A stretch of DNA of 64,000 bases from Sphingomonas sp. LHG3406-1 (GCF_029637485.1 NZ_CP069128.1:434001-498000), one strand, 5' to 3'. Shown: positions 43,913 through 54,196, counted from the stretch's first letter. The notes: generated by a model not told the origin, from the sequence alone. Made by a program: numbers and translations.

Positions 43913-45304
43913 CTAACGCTCCTCCTCGCTATTCTGTCCCTTGTCGCCGAGCCCGAGCGCTTTCAGCTTCCGGTGCAGCGCCGATCGCTCCATGCCGATG
44001 AAGCTGGCGGTCCGGCTGATGTTACCGGAGAAGCGACGGATCTGGACCCGCAGATACTCGCGTTCGAAGCTTTCGCGCGCTTCACGGAGCGGGGACCCCA
44101 TGATCGACAGGGTCGAGGAGGACAGGCCGCCGGAGCCGCCGGTATCGAGCACTTCGGCCGGGAGCAGGTCGACGTCGATCCGTCCGAGCCGGTCGGTCGG
44201 CGCCATGATCACCGTCCGCTCGATGATGTTGCGGAGCTGGCGGACGTTGCCGGGCCAGTCATGTGCCTGCAGCGCTGCAAGGGCCTCGTCCGACAGGGAC
44301 GGCGCCGGCATCCGCCGCTCGGCGGAGAAGCGCGCGAGATAATGGTTGGCGAGCTCCGGAATGTCCTCACGCCGCTCCCGCAATGGCGGAATGCGCACCG
44401 GCACCACGTTGAGGCGATAATAAAGATCCTCGCGGAAGCGCCCCGCCGCAATCTCCTCACTGAGGTTGCGCGAGGTCGCCGAGAGGACGCGCACGTCCAC
44501 CTTCACCGGCCGCTGTCCGCTGACGCGGGTGAAGCTCTGGTCGGTCAGCACCCGCAGGATCTTGCCCTGCGTGGTCAGCGGCATGTCAGCGATTTCATCC
44601 AGGAACAGGGTGCCGCCATGGGCCTGCTCGAGGAATCCTGGCCGGGCGACCCCATCGATTTCGGAGCCGAACAATTCTTCCTCGACCCGGTCAGGATCCA
44701 TGCGGGCGGCGGCGACGGTGACGAACGGCCCCCCTGCCCGCGTGCTCCAGTTGTGGATGGTGCGCGCGGCAATCTCCTTGCCGACGCCCGCCGGCCCGGT
44801 GATCAGCACGCGGCTTCCGGTCGGCGCCACCCGCTTCAGCGTCGCCCGGACATTGTTGATGGCAACCGAGGAGCCGTTGAGCTGGTCCTCGGTCCCGACC
44901 CGCTCCTTCAGCGACGCGTTCTCGCGCCTCAGCCGGTCGGTCTCGGTGGCACGGCCGACGAGGTGAAGCAGCCGGCTCGCCTCGAACGGCTTCTCGATGA
45001 AGTCGATCGCCCCTTCGCGAATGGCGGCGACGGCGGTGTCGAGATTACCATGGCCGCTGATCATCAGCACGGGCAACGACGGATCGCGCCGCTTTACCTC
45101 CTCCAGCAGCTGCAGGCCGTCAAGCCGCGATCCCTGCAGCCAGACGTCGAGCAGCACCAGGCTTGGACGCCGACTCTCGATCGCCTCCAGCGCGTCGGTC
45201 GAATTGCCCGCAGCCCGGACCGCATAGCCCTCGTCCTCGAGCACGCCGGCAACCAGCTCACGGATGTCGGCTTCATCGTCGACGACCAGCACTTCAAGAG
45301 CCAT
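43913..45304 (-). CDS. ntrX: Nitrogen-regulation-type response regulator NtrX
   Basis: 463 residues. Receiver domain with phospho-acceptor Asp53 (LVLLDVWL), AAA+ domain with Walker A GPAGVGKE (170-177) and Walker [11 protein letters not shown] (231-240), and a C-terminal Fis-type HTH ([23 protein letters not shown]). The loop that carries GAFTGA in sigma-54 activators is replaced by [10 protein letters not shown] (~214-223), so contact with sigma-54 is doubtful. It is two bases downstream of ntrY, its cognate kinase. Confidence 0.94.
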   Translation of the reverse strand: MALEVLVVDDEADIRELVAGVLEDEGYAVRAAGNSTDALEAIESRRPSLVLLDVWLQGSRLDGLQLLEEVKRRDPSLPVLMISGHGNLDTAVAAIREGAIDFIEKPFEASRLLHLVGRATETDRLRRENASLKERVGTEDQLNGSSVAINNVRATLKRVAPTGSRVLITGPAGVGKEIAARTIHNWSTRAGGPFVTVAAARMDPDRVEEELFGSEIDGVARPGFLEQAHGGTLFLDEIADMPLTTQGKILRVLTDQSFTRVSGQRPVKVDVRVLSATSRNLSEEIAAGRFREDLYYRLNVVPVRIPPLRERREDIPELANHYLARFSAERRMPAPSLSDEALAALQAHDWPGNVRQLRNIIERTVIMAPTDRLGRIDVDLLPAEVLDTGGSGGLSSSTLSIMGSPLREARESFEREYLRVQIRRFSGNISRTASFIGMERSALHRKLKALGLGDKGQNSEEER

Positions 45305-45306
45305 GT

Positions 45307-47550
45307 TCAGGCACTCTCCTCATCTTGCGCATCCGCAGCGGCGTCAGCCAGCAGCGCAAGCCGCTGCAGTTCGAACGCGATGCGGACGTGGGTGCCCCCC
45401 CCGGGGCGATCGAGGAAGGCGATCTCGCCGCCATGCTCCTCGACGATCTTCTTGACGATGGCGAGCCCGAGCCCTGTCCCGCGGACCCGCGTCGTCATAT
45501 ACGGCTCGGTCAGCCGCTCACGATCCTCGGGCAGGCCGATGCCGGTGTCGTTGACATCGATGACGAGCTGCCGGTGATCCTTGCAAAGGCGCAGCCCGAC
45601 ACGGTCGCCTTCAAGCGTATGCTCACCGCGATTGCGCCTGGATTCAATCGCTTCCACCGCATTCTTCACGACGTTGGTAAGCGCCTGCGACAGCTGCCGC
45701 CGGTCGCAGATCATGCGGATGTCGCCCTGCGGCGGGTCGAGCGTGAAGCTGATGCCCGGGTGCGCCACCTCATGCAGGAACAGCGACGTGCGCGCGATGT
45801 CGTGCACATTCTCTTCCTTGAACACGGGCTTGGGCATGCGCGCGAAATTGCTGAACTCGTCGACCATGCGGCGAAGGTCGCCGACCTGGCGGATGATCGT
45901 CTCGGTCAGCCGGCCGAAGGTCTCGGGATCGCTCTCCACCTCCTTGCCGAACCGGCGCTGGATGCGCTCGGCGGCCAGCTGGATGGGCGTGAGCGGGTTC
46001 TTGATCTCGTGGGCGATGCGGCGCGCGATGTCCGACCAGGCCGCGCGGCGCTGGTCGGCGAGCTGCTCGGTGATGTCGTCGAAGGTCAGCACCCAGCCGT
46101 CGGCATAGCGGACCCGCTTGACCGCCAGCGTGCGCTGACCGCCCTCGGCCCGGACAAGCACGTCCGCTTCGCGCTGGTCGCCGCAGAGGAATTCCTCCAG
46201 CTCGGGTGAGACGCCGGCCAGAGCTCGCTCCTCGATACCTTCGGCACCGTGCTGAAGCAGCGCTTCGGCCGACCGGTTGGTGAGAAGGATCGTCCGGTCG
46301 TTATCAAGCGCAATGACGCCCGCCGTCACCGACCCCAGCACCGCCTCGATGAAGGCCCGGCGCGTATCGAGCTGCGTGTTGGCGGCCTTGAGCGCCCCGG
46401 TTTGCTCCTCCAGCCTTCCGGTCATCCGGTTGAAGGCAGCGGCGAGAACGCCGATCTCATCATCTTTGCGCTCGATCGGCACGCGCGTGGAAAAATCCCC
46501 CTCCTCGACCCGGCCCGCGGCAGAGACAAGCCCGCCGAGCGGTCGAACGAGGCGGTCGGCGAGCCGCAGGGCAACGAAGATCGCCAGCCCAACGATGATC
46601 AACGCGCCGAAGAGCAGGGCTGCGTTGAAGCGGAGCTGCAGCGCCCGCGCGCGTTCCAGCGTTCGGTTGTACCCGGTCGCTGCCTCGCTCGTCTGGCGAA
46701 GCGCCTGGACTGCGGACGCATTGATCTCGCGCGCGCCATAGAGGAAGATCGGGGCCGTCGGATCGAGCCTGATCAAGCCTTCGAGCCGGTCCGCCTTTGC
46801 GATCTTGATGCTGACTTCGCCCGCCGTCAGCTTCTGCCCCTCGGCCGGGGAGAATTGCTGCTCCAGCGAGCGATCGTCGAAGTTGACCACCGCGTAGGTG
46901 ATCCACTCGCCCTTGTCGCTGACCGAGAAGAGCGCGGCTTCGCGCAATTGGCGGACTGCCACCTGCTCGAGGAGGATGGTCTGGAAGGATTCCGATGTTG
47001 GCCCGTACAGGTTGAGGCCGCGCACGACGTCGGCGCCCATCGCCTCCATATCGTCCCTCAGCCTGACCCGATGCTCGCTCTCATAGATGGCGGCGGTGCG
47101 TTCGGCCTGCTGGAGCACGGTCCGGGCACGCTCCGAAAACCAGAATTCGATACCTGACTGAAGCAGGATGGAGGCGAAGATCACCACCAGCACGGTGGGC
47201 ACGGCGGCGACGGTGGAGAAGAGCGCGACCAGGCGTGTATGAAGGAGGCCGGTGCCGAGACCCCCCTGCTCCGCCCGGCGCAGCGCGAGCCGGCGCGACA
47301 CCAGCACCATCAGGAAGATAGCCGGAATGAGCACCGCGACCAGCAGCAAGGCGGTCAACGGCGGCGAAAGCATCTTGGCGGGATCGCCCCGGCTGAGCAC
47401 TACATAGCCGACCGACAGCATGGCCAGCAGCAGTCCCAGCGTGACCGCCTCCGCGACCCGGTAGAAGCGCCCATTGGCGCGCTCCGCCGTCAGCCAGCGC
47501 TTGAGGCTGGGCGGCTGGTCGATCGTAAAAGCGGCCGAGCGGGCATCCAT
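45307..47550 (-). CDS. ntrY: Sensor histidine kinase NtrY
   Basis: 747 residues. Several N-terminal membrane helices (~32-53, ~62-85, ~105-130, ~310-330) with a periplasmic region, then HAMP (RLADRLVRPLGGL...), a PAS-like region (~390-480), the H-box HEIKNPLTPIQLAAERI and an ATPase domain (NVVKNAVEAIE, DTGIGLPED, GTGLGLAIVKK). It phosphorylates NtrX; the system is linked to nitrogen, redox and envelope control in alphaproteobacteria. Confidence 0.95.
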   Translation of the reverse strand: MDARSAAFTIDQPPSLKRWLTAERANGRFYRVAEAVTLGLLLAMLSVGYVVLSRGDPAKMLSPPLTALLLVAVLIPAIFLMVLVSRRLALRRAEQGGLGTGLLHTRLVALFSTVAAVPTVLVVIFASILLQSGIEFWFSERARTVLQQAERTAAIYESEHRVRLRDDMEAMGADVVRGLNLYGPTSESFQTILLEQVAVRQLREAALFSVSDKGEWITYAVVNFDDRSLEQQFSPAEGQKLTAGEVSIKIAKADRLEGLIRLDPTAPIFLYGAREINASAVQALRQTSEAATGYNRTLERARALQLRFNAALLFGALIIVGLAIFVALRLADRLVRPLGGLVSAAGRVEEGDFSTRVPIERKDDEIGVLAAAFNRMTGRLEEQTGALKAANTQLDTRRAFIEAVLGSVTAGVIALDNDRTILLTNRSAEALLQHGAEGIEERALAGVSPELEEFLCGDQREADVLVRAEGGQRTLAVKRVRYADGWVLTFDDITEQLADQRRAAWSDIARRIAHEIKNPLTPIQLAAERIQRRFGKEVESDPETFGRLTETIIRQVGDLRRMVDEFSNFARMPKPVFKEENVHDIARTSLFLHEVAHPGISFTLDPPQGDIRMICDRRQLSQALTNVVKNAVEAIESRRNRGEHTLEGDRVGLRLCKDHRQLVIDVNDTGIGLPEDRERLTEPYMTTRVRGTGLGLAIVKKIVEEHGGEIAFLDRPGGGTHVRIAFELQRLALLADAAADAQDEESA

Positions 47551-47638
47551 TGCCCAGTGGCCCTAGCATGGACTTGTGGCGCAAAGAACACAGTTTGTGG
47601 CGGGTAGCGTTAACTTTTTTCCCGCGACCCGGCCGAGG

Positions 47639-48634
47639 TCAGGCGGCCGCGCGGCTGAGCCAGGGCGCGTAGAAGTCACGGAGCATCTGGACGACGATCT
47701 TGGGGTCGTCCTGCGTGTTCACCTTCTGGCGGAATTCCGCCGATCCGTGCAGGCCCTTGGTGTACCAGCCGATATGCTTGCGGGCGAGGTTCACCCCGGT
47801 GACCGTGCCGTAGAGTGACTGCATGGCGTCATATTGATCGAGGATCACCGCCAGCTGCTCGTCCATGCCGGGCGCGGGCCGCTCGCCGCCGGCAAGGTCG
47901 GCCATCACCTGACCGAGCAGCCAGGGCCGGCCATAGGCGCCGCGGCCGATCATCACGCCGTCGGCGCCGGACTGGGCGAGCGCGTCACGGGCGTCCTGAA
48001 GATTGCAGATGTCGCCATTGACGATGACCGGAAGGGTGACCGCCTGCTTGACGCTGCGAACGAAGCGCCAGTCGGCCGAACCCTTGTACATCTGGTTGCG
48101 GGTGCGGCCGTGGACGGTGATCATCCGCGCGCCGAGGTCTTCCGCGATGCGGGCGAGTTCGGGCGCGTTGAGGCTGTCGTGGCACCAGCCCATGCGCATC
48201 TTGACGGTGACCGGCACCTTCACCGCCTTCACCGTCGCTTCGATGATCGAAGCGGCGAGCGGAAGGTCGCGCATCAGGGCCGAGCCGGCATCGCCGTTCA
48301 CAACCTTCTTGACCGGACAGCCCATGTTGATGTCGATGATCGCCGCGCCGCGCTGCTCGTTGAGCTTTGCGGCGTCCGCCATCTCGACGGGTGAGCAACC
48401 GGCGAGCTGGAGGCTGACCGGCTCCTCGCTCGGGTCCCACAAGGCCTTCTGCAGGCTCTGGCGAGTTTCACGGATGGCGGCCTGGCTGGCAATCATCTCG
48501 CTGACGGTCAGGCCGGCGCCATAGCGTTTCACGACCTTGCGGAACGGTAGGTCGGTGACACCGGTCATCGGTGCCAGGATGACCGGCGCGTCGATCCGGA
48601 CCGGGCCGATCGTGATGGGCTTGAAACTGTCCAT
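47639..48634 (-). CDS. dusB: tRNA-dihydrouridine synthase B
   Basis: 331 residues. TIM barrel with [12 protein letters not shown], active-site cysteine in [22 protein letters not shown] and [13 protein letters not shown] (FMN binding). It reduces specific uridines in tRNA. In many alphaproteobacteria ntrBC follow it; here ntrY follows directly. It is divergent from ispDF with only 50 bp between. Confidence 0.95.
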   Translation of the reverse strand: MDSFKPITIGPVRIDAPVILAPMTGVTDLPFRKVVKRYGAGLTVSEMIASQAAIRETRQSLQKALWDPSEEPVSLQLAGCSPVEMADAAKLNEQRGAAIIDINMGCPVKKVVNGDAGSALMRDLPLAASIIEATVKAVKVPVTVKMRMGWCHDSLNAPELARIAEDLGARMITVHGRTRNQMYKGSADWRFVRSVKQAVTLPVIVNGDICNLQDARDALAQSGADGVMIGRGAYGRPWLLGQVMADLAGGERPAPGMDEQLAVILDQYDAMQSLYGTVTGVNLARKHIGWYTKGLHGSAEFRQKVNTQDDPKIVVQMLRDFYAPWLSRAAA

Positions 48635-48684
48635 GGGAGCGGCGCGCCTTTACAGGAGCGGCCTCGAACGGGCAAGGCGCGGCC

Positions 48685-49824
48685 GTGACCAAGGTTACCG
48701 CCCTTATTGTCGCCGCCGGATCGGGCACCCGCATGGGCAGCGAGACGCCCAAGCAATATCGCCTGCTGGCCGGCAAGCCCCTGCTTGCCCATGCCATCGA
48801 GGCAATGATCGGCCACCAGCGCATCGAGGCCGTGCGCGTGGTCGTGGGCGCCGGGCAGGAAGAGATTGCATCGGCAGCCCTTCGCGGGCTCGATGTCGGC
48901 CCGCTGATCATCGGCGGTGCCGAGCGCGCCGACAGCGTCCGCGCCGGCCTCGCCGCGATTGAGGACGGTATCGTCCTCGTGCATGATGCCGCCCGCCCCT
49001 TCTGCCCGCCCGAGGTGGTCGACCGGCTGATCGACGCGCTGGACAACGCCGATGGCGCCGTCCCGGTGCTGCCGGTGGCGGACACGCTGGCGAAGGGCGA
49101 CCGCGAACTGCGCGGCACGGTCAACCGCACGCAATTGCTCCGGGTGCAGACTCCGCAGGCCTTCCATGTCGAGGATCTGCGCTTTGCCTACGAAGAGGCC
49201 GGCAATGGTGCGCCGACCGACGAGTCCACCGTGCTTCAGCTCGCCGGCCTCAGGGTCGCGACCGTTGCGGGTGATGAGGCCCTGCATAAACTTACCTCGC
49301 CAAGCGACTGGGAACGCGCCGAAATGATGCTTGCAGCCGCCATGGTCAGCCGCTCCGGGACTGGCTTCGACGTCCATGCCTTCGAAGGTCCCGGCCCCGT
49401 CGTCATGGGCGGGATCACCATCGATCACCCAATGGGATTGGCGGGTCACAGCGATGCGGACGTCGTCCTCCACGCCATCACTGACGCGCTGCTCGGCGCG
49501 GCGGCGCTGGGCGACATCGGCCAGCATTTCCCGCCGTCCGATCCTCAGTGGAAGGGAGCGGCGAGCGATCGCTTCCTGGTCCACGCCGCGGACCTCATTC
49601 GCGCAAGGGGCGGCATCATCGACCATGTCGATTGCACGGTCATCTGCGAGGCGCCCAAGGTTGGTCCTCATCGCGCCGCCATCCAGCAGCGTGTGGCCGA
49701 GATTCTCAGCCTCGAAGCCGGCGCGGTCAGCATCAAGGCAACCACGACGGAGCAGCTTGGTTTCACCGGCAGGCGGGAAGGCATTGCCGCCCAGGCGATC
49801 GCCACGATCCGCCTCCCCGCTTGA
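48685..49824 (+). CDS. ispDF: Bifunctional IspD/IspF isoprenoid enzyme
   Basis: 379 residues from GTG 48685. IspD half (~1-220): [37 protein letters not shown]. IspF half from ~223: [40 protein letters not shown] and [19 protein letters not shown]. It catalyses CDP-ME formation and MEcPP cyclisation in the MEP pathway. The fusion is typical of alphaproteobacteria. Confidence 0.97.
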   Translation: MTKVTALIVAAGSGTRMGSETPKQYRLLAGKPLLAHAIEAMIGHQRIEAVRVVVGAGQEEIASAALRGLDVGPLIIGGAERADSVRAGLAAIEDGIVLVHDAARPFCPPEVVDRLIDALDNADGAVPVLPVADTLAKGDRELRGTVNRTQLLRVQTPQAFHVEDLRFAYEEAGNGAPTDESTVLQLAGLRVATVAGDEALHKLTSPSDWERAEMMLAAAMVSRSGTGFDVHAFEGPGPVVMGGITIDHPMGLAGHSDADVVLHAITDALLGAAALGDIGQHFPPSDPQWKGAASDRFLVHAADLIRARGGIIDHVDCTVICEAPKVGPHRAAIQQRVAEILSLEAGAVSIKATTTEQLGFTGRREGIAAQAIATIRLPA

Positions 49825-49835
49825 GGCCTTCGGAC

Positions 49836-50339
49836 ATGGATTCGCTGCTCCCGCCAGAACTCACCGCCAAGGCCCGCGAGGTCATCGAGAGGAATCGCGC
49901 GGCCGGGCGCCGCATCGCTGTTGCCGAAAGCTGCACTGGTGGGCTGGTCAGCGCCGCACTAACGGAAATTGCCGGCAGCTCGGCCGTCTTTGAAGCAGGT
50001 TATGTCACCTACGCCAATGACGCCAAGACATCGGCTCTCGGTGTCGCCCAAGATGTTCTGGACACGTTCGGCGCGGTCAGTGTCGCCACCGCCTGGGCAA
50101 TGGCACGCGGCGCTTTGGTGCGCTCCGGCGCAGACGTGGCGGTCGCGATCACCGGAATTGCGGGGCCCGACGGCGGAAGCGAAGCAAAGCCGGTGGGAAC
50201 CGTCGTCTTCGCGCGCGCCGAAAAGGGCCGCGAAGACGAGGCGGTCGTAGCCGACACCAGACATTTCGACGCCAGCACCGGTCGTGCCGGAATAAGGCTG
50301 CAAGCAGCGCTATGCGCCTTGGAACTGCTAGAAGATTAG
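49836..50339 (+). CDS. CinA C-terminal domain protein (nicotinamide-nucleotide amidase)
   Basis: 167 residues. VAESCTGGLVSAALTEIAGSS, GYVTYANDAK and AITGIAGPDGGSEAKPVGTVVFA define the PncC/CinA-C family, which deamidates NMN to NaMN for NAD salvage. Only the C-terminal domain is present, as in E. coli PncC. It lies 11 bp after ispDF and is likely co-transcribed. Its stop overlaps the convergent ratA-like stop. Confidence 0.9.
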   Translation: MDSLLPPELTAKAREVIERNRAAGRRIAVAESCTGGLVSAALTEIAGSSAVFEAGYVTYANDAKTSALGVAQDVLDTFGAVSVATAWAMARGALVRSGADVAVAITGIAGPDGGSEAKPVGTVVFARAEKGREDEAVVADTRHFDASTGRAGIRLQAALCALELLED

Positions 50340-50794
50340 CTGCCTGAAGCGGGCTCGGTCGGTGAACTACCGTAGAGCGCTGCGGCGCGCGCTTCGAAGG
50401 CACCAGTCATCCTCCGCAGTGCCCGATCGAACACCTGTCCTGCGACGGCTTCGAACAAACGGTTGCGGAAAGCGAAATCGACGGTGAAGTGGAGGTTGGT
50501 GCCGCCCTCGACCGGTTCGAAACGCCACTCGTTATGAAGGAATTTGAGAGGGCCCTCGACGTAGTCGACAGTGATCTTCTCCGGCCGATGCTTGGCGACT
50601 CGGCTGGTGAAGCGCTCGCGGAACGCACCGAAGCCTACGATCAGGTCCGCTACCATCTCAGTCTCGCTCGACGAGCGGATGCGCACCGCCGTCACCCACG
50701 GCAGGAACTCGTCATAACGCTTCACGTCCGCCACCAACTCGAACAATTGCTCGGGGCTATAGGGCAGGAAACGATGCTCGGTGTGGCGGGGCAT
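50336..50794 (-). CDS. RatA/COQ10-type START-domain protein
   Basis: 152 residues from ATG 50794. RHTEHRFLPYSPEQLFELVADVKRYDEFLPW and LRRMTGAFEARAAALYG are family landmarks. COQ10-like proteins bind ubiquinone or its precursors and support respiration; the E. coli homologue RatA was called a ribosome-association toxin. In alphaproteobacteria it commonly follows lipA, as here (eight bases downstream). The longer frame from 50860 overlaps lipA and is rejected. Confidence 0.88.
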   Translation of the reverse strand: MPRHTEHRFLPYSPEQLFELVADVKRYDEFLPWVTAVRIRSSSETEMVADLIVGFGAFRERFTSRVAKHRPEKITVDYVEGPLKFLHNEWRFEPVEGGTNLHFTVDFAFRNRLFEAVAGQVFDRALRRMTGAFEARAAALYGSSPTEPASGS

Positions 50795-50801
50795 GTGATG
50801 A

Positions 50802-51719
50802 CTAGCGGGCGAGCCGCTCCGCGCGGGCGGCCTGCATCTTCCGGAAGTCGTCGCCCGCATGATAGCTGGACCGAGTCAGCGGGCTGGCGGCGACCAGCAG
50901 GAAGCCCTTGGCGCGAGCGATCGCGGCATAGGCCTTGAATGCGTCCGGGGTGACGAACTCCTCGACATTCGCATGCCGCGGAGTCGGCTGAAGATATTGC
51001 CCCATGGTAAGGAAATCGATGTCGGCCGAGCGCATGTCGTCCATCACCTGATGCACTTCGAGCCGTTGCTCGCCAAGGCCGACCATGACCCCCGACTTGG
51101 TGAAAATGTGCGGGGCGCGGCGCTTTACGCTCTCGAGAAGGCGGAGCGACGCATAATAGCGCGCGCCCGGCCGGATCGTCGGGTAAAGCCTTGGGACCGT
51201 CTCGAGATTGTGGTTGTAGACGTCGGGGCCGGCATCGACGATCCTGGCCACCGCTTCTTCCGACTTGTTCCGGAAGTCGGGCGTCAGAATTTCGATGGTC
51301 GTCTTGGGGGTCTCGCGGCGGAGAGCCTCGATCACTTTGACGAACTGGCTGGCACCGCCATCGGGCAGGTCGTCACGATCAACGCTAGTGATGACGATGT
51401 GCTCGAGCCCGAGTTCGGCCGCTGCAATGGCGGTGTTCTGCGGCTCCATCGGGTCGACGGCGCGCGGCATGCCGGTCTTGACGTTGCAGAAGGCGCAAGC
51501 GCGCGTGCAGGTGTCGCCAAGGATCATCACGGTGGCGTGCTTCTTGGTCCAGCACTCCCCGATGTTGGGGCAGGCCGCCTCCTCGCAGACGGTGGCGAGG
51601 TTGAGGCTGCGCATCAGGCGCCGGGTCTCGGCATAGCCTTGGCTGGTCGGCGCCTTGACCCGGATCCAGTCGGGCTTGCGGGCCTTGGGCTTGGCGGGAA
51701 GTTCGGCGGGCGCGTTCAT
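50802..51719 (-). CDS. lipA: Lipoyl synthase
   Basis: 305 residues from ATG 51719. Auxiliary cluster cysteines C45, C50, C56 ([12 protein letters not shown]) and radical SAM cysteines C71, C75, C78 (CTRACAFC); [17 protein letters not shown] and the C-terminal [10 protein letters not shown] serine. It inserts two sulfurs into protein-bound octanoyl groups. The frame continues to ATG 51764, but this adds non-family sequence. Confidence 0.96.
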   Translation of the reverse strand: MNAPAELPAKPKARKPDWIRVKAPTSQGYAETRRLMRSLNLATVCEEAACPNIGECWTKKHATVMILGDTCTRACAFCNVKTGMPRAVDPMEPQNTAIAAAELGLEHIVITSVDRDDLPDGGASQFVKVIEALRRETPKTTIEILTPDFRNKSEEAVARIVDAGPDVYNHNLETVPRLYPTIRPGARYYASLRLLESVKRRAPHIFTKSGVMVGLGEQRLEVHQVMDDMRSADIDFLTMGQYLQPTPRHANVEEFVTPDAFKAYAAIARAKGFLLVAASPLTRSSYHAGDDFRKMQAARAERLAR

Positions 51720-51772
51720 GGCGCGCCATGTAGGAGAAGAGGGGCGGTTTGGAAACCGCCCCACTCCCGTAT

Positions 51773-52111
51773 TTAGCAGCGGGTGTTATAGTCGTAGATG
51801 GGACGACCATTACCGTCCACGTAGTAGCAATAGCCGCGCGTATCACGATAATATTGGCGACCATTGACCACCGCGCCGAGCACCGCGCCGGCGACACCAC
51901 CGGCAATGGCACCACCGACGGTCGAGACGCCCGGCACGACTGCGCCAAGCACGCCGCCAGCAACCGCGCCCACTGCTGCGCCGGTGGCGGCACGGCCCGC
52001 CGTGCTGCTGCGGCCATCATTGTAATAAGGATCCCCATAGGGATTCGAGGTTGCGCAGCCGCCAAGGGTCAGTCCGCCGGCGAGCAGCGCCGTCATCATC
52101 ATGCGCTTCAT
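51773..52111 (-). CDS. Glycine-zipper lipoprotein
   Basis: 112 residues. Signal peptide [19 protein letters not shown] with a lipobox (LGGC). Residues ~40-85 are a glycine zipper ([34 protein letters not shown]), as in SlyB/17-kDa antigen-type outer-membrane lipoproteins. The Tyr-rich C-terminus has two cysteines. Function in envelope stability is by analogy. Confidence 0.8.
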   Translation of the reverse strand: MKRMMMTALLAGGLTLGGCATSNPYGDPYYNDGRSSTAGRAATGAAVGAVAGGVLGAVVPGVSTVGGAIAGGVAGAVLGAVVNGRQYYRDTRGYCYYVDGNGRPIYDYNTRC

Positions 52112-52278
52112 GGATTCATCTCCTGATCTTCGTCGATGCCCTATCAGCGCCGCCGGGCGCGCATGGTTCCGAATCGCTCGAATTGCGAAGGCAGCGAGAC
52201 TCCTCTAGCCGGCTTAGTGAAGTGATCCGGCGAGCCGGAACTTCAATGTCGCACAACTCTGTATCCGAGCCACTCACC

Positions 52279-52905
52279 ATGCCTGAATATCGTGCCCTTC
52301 TCCGCGGATATCATCGCTTTCGCTCCGCCGGCTACCGCGACCAGCACCGCCGCTGGGAGCAATTGGCCGAGGGTCAGGAGCCACCGGTGATGATCATCGG
52401 CTGCTGCGACAGCCGGGTCGACCCAGCCACGATATTCGACACCGTGCCCGGCCAGGCCTTCATCCTGCGCAACGTCGCCAATCTGGTGCCACCGTTCGAG
52501 CAGGACGGCGGCCTGCACGGGGTCTCGGCTGCGCTGGAGTTTGCCGTCACCAAGCTCGAGGTGAAGCACATCGTGGTAATGGGCCACGGCGCGTGCGGCG
52601 GTATCAGTGCGGCGCTGGCCGGTCATGGTGAGCCTGATCGCATCTTCATCGACAAGTGGATCGGGCTGCTCGACCAGGCCCGCGACCGTGTGATTGCCAA
52701 CGAACCCGAGAATCCACAGCATGCGCTGGAACTCGAGGGCGTGAAGATCAGCCTAGGCAATCTCCGGACCTTCCCCTTCGTCGCCGAGCGCGAGGCCGCA
52801 GGACAGCTAAAGCTGCACGGTTGCTGGTTCGCGATCGCCGAAGGAACGCTGTACGAGCTGGACGAGAGCGCCGGCGAGTTCCTGCCGGTGCCGGAGGCCT
52901 CCTGA
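52279..52905 (+). CDS. Beta-class carbonic anhydrase
   Basis: 208 residues from ATG 52279 (family-like start PEYRALLRGYHRFR); ATG 52246 adds eleven residues. Zinc ligands and dyad: Cys42-x-Asp44-x-Arg46 (GCCDSRVDP), His103 and Cys106 (MGHGACGG). It interconverts CO2 and bicarbonate in the cytoplasm. It ends three bases before the NYN gene and is probably co-transcribed with it. Confidence 0.93.
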   Translation: MPEYRALLRGYHRFRSAGYRDQHRRWEQLAEGQEPPVMIIGCCDSRVDPATIFDTVPGQAFILRNVANLVPPFEQDGGLHGVSAALEFAVTKLEVKHIVVMGHGACGGISAALAGHGEPDRIFIDKWIGLLDQARDRVIANEPENPQHALELEGVKISLGNLRTFPFVAEREAAGQLKLHGCWFAIAEGTLYELDESAGEFLPVPEAS

Positions 52906-52908
52906 CCC

Positions 52909-53616
52909 ATGGACCGTGACCGCAACATCGCCTTGCTGATCGACGCCGACAATGCGTCGCCAGACCACCTCGACGAAGTCCTGCTGGTGCTGGGTGAGCT
53001 CGGCGCGATCAACGTGCGGCGGGCTTACGGCAATTGGTCCAAGCCTGCCCTCAAGGGCTGGGGGCAGCTGACCACCCAGCATTCCATCCAGCCGATCCAG
53101 CAGTTCGACGTGGTCAAGGGCAAGTCGGCGACCGACATGAGGATGGTGATCGACGCCATGGACATGCTCTACCGGGGCAAGCTCGAGGGCCTCGGAATCA
53201 TGTCGAGCGACAGCGACTTCCTGCCACTCGCCCAGCGCATTCGAGAGGCCGGTATTCCGGTCTATGGTTTTGGGACCGCCAAGACCCCGATCAGCTTTCA
53301 GAACAGCTGCACCCGCTTCTTCGACGTTGCCGCCCTTGCCGCCGCGGAAAATGGCGAGCCGGCCGACCCGGAGCATGAAGCGCGCGCTGTCGAGGAAGAG
53401 CTGCTGCACGTGCTCGGTGCCGCCTGGAAGCAGAGCAAGCGGGACGACGATGGCTTCGCTTCCCTGTCCGAAGTCGGCCAGCGGGCAAAGGCCGTGCTGA
53501 GCTTCTCCGTCCGCAACTATGGCGCCCGCTCCTTGAGCGAACTGGTGCGCACCATGCCAGAGTTCCAAGTCAAGGAAATCGATGGCGGCGGCCTGCTGGT
53601 GCGTCGGGTCCGCTAG
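52909..53616 (+). CDS. NYN-domain ribonuclease-like protein with OST-HTH (LOTUS) domain
   Basis: 235 residues. The N-terminal PIN-like NYN domain (LabA/DUF88) has the acidic residues in LLIDADNAS, SATDMRMVIDAMDMLY and MSSDSDFLPLAQRIRE. Residues ~160-235 match an OST-HTH RNA-binding domain (SLSEVGQRAKAVLSFSVRNYGARSLSELVRTMPEFQVKE). Together they suggest an RNA-binding endonuclease; targets unknown. Confidence 0.88.
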   Translation: MDRDRNIALLIDADNASPDHLDEVLLVLGELGAINVRRAYGNWSKPALKGWGQLTTQHSIQPIQQFDVVKGKSATDMRMVIDAMDMLYRGKLEGLGIMSSDSDFLPLAQRIREAGIPVYGFGTAKTPISFQNSCTRFFDVAALAAAENGEPADPEHEARAVEEELLHVLGAAWKQSKRDDDGFASLSEVGQRAKAVLSFSVRNYGARSLSELVRTMPEFQVKEIDGGGLLVRRVR

Positions 53617-53642
53617 GGAACCCTCACCACCCTCTCCCGTTT
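53617..53642 (+). promoter_or_regulatory. EcfG-type general stress promoter
   Basis: GGAAC (53617-53621), 16-base spacer, CGTTT (53638-53642). This matches the alphaproteobacterial EcfG consensus GGAAC-N16/17-CGTT. It begins at the stop of the NYN gene and serves the 53675 gene. Confidence 0.8.
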
Positions 53643-53674
53643 CGAATGCAAAACTCGATACGGGAGAATGACAA

Positions 53675-54196
53675 GTGGCCGATGCCGAGCGCGCCGACGA
53701 GCTCAAGCAGCTGTTCTGGGAGGAGCTGAAGGACAGCCCCTTCGTGATGATTGGCCTTCAGGGCGTGGAAGACAGCCGTACGCGCCCCTGGACCGCACAG
53801 GTCAATTGGCAGGATGAGAAGCAGCTACAGCAGGGCGGCGACATCTACTTCTTCGGCGCCAAGTCTGAAGCGATCGTCAAGGGGCTCAGCCAGAACAACA
53901 AGGTCGTCTGCACCTTTGTTTCGAAGGGCCACAAGGTCTTCGCTCATATCCACGGCACACTCGAGCTCGTTAATGACCGGTCGCTGATCGATCGGTTCTG
54001 GAACCCGATCATCGCCAGCTGGTACAAGGGCGGGAAGGACGACCCTGACCTTCAGCTGCTTCGGTTCGATACGAGCAAGGCGGAGATCTGGAAGGCGGAA
54101 GCCGGTGCGACCCTCGTCGCTGCCGCGCTCAAGATGCTCGGCCGCGATCCCGGCGAGGATCACCAGCGCGAGAATCAGGCGGAAGTCGCCCTCTAA
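53675..54196 (+). CDS. Pyridoxamine 5'-phosphate oxidase-like stress protein
   Basis: 173 residues from GTG 53675, with GGGAG eight bases upstream. Begins LKQLFWEELKDSPFVMIGLQ; then IYFFGAKSEAIVKGL, VVCTFVSKGHKVFAHIHGTLELV and WYKGGKDDPDLQLLRF, typical of the 'general stress protein 26' split-barrel flavin/F420-like family. The exact reaction is unknown. An EcfG promoter fits the name. The Shine-Dalgarno can pair with an upstream arm (53633-53640 / 53660-53667). Confidence 0.82.
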   Translation: MADAERADELKQLFWEELKDSPFVMIGLQGVEDSRTRPWTAQVNWQDEKQLQQGGDIYFFGAKSEAIVKGLSQNNKVVCTFVSKGHKVFAHIHGTLELVNDRSLIDRFWNPIIASWYKGGKDDPDLQLLRFDTSKAEIWKAEAGATLVAAALKMLGRDPGEDHQRENQAEVAL

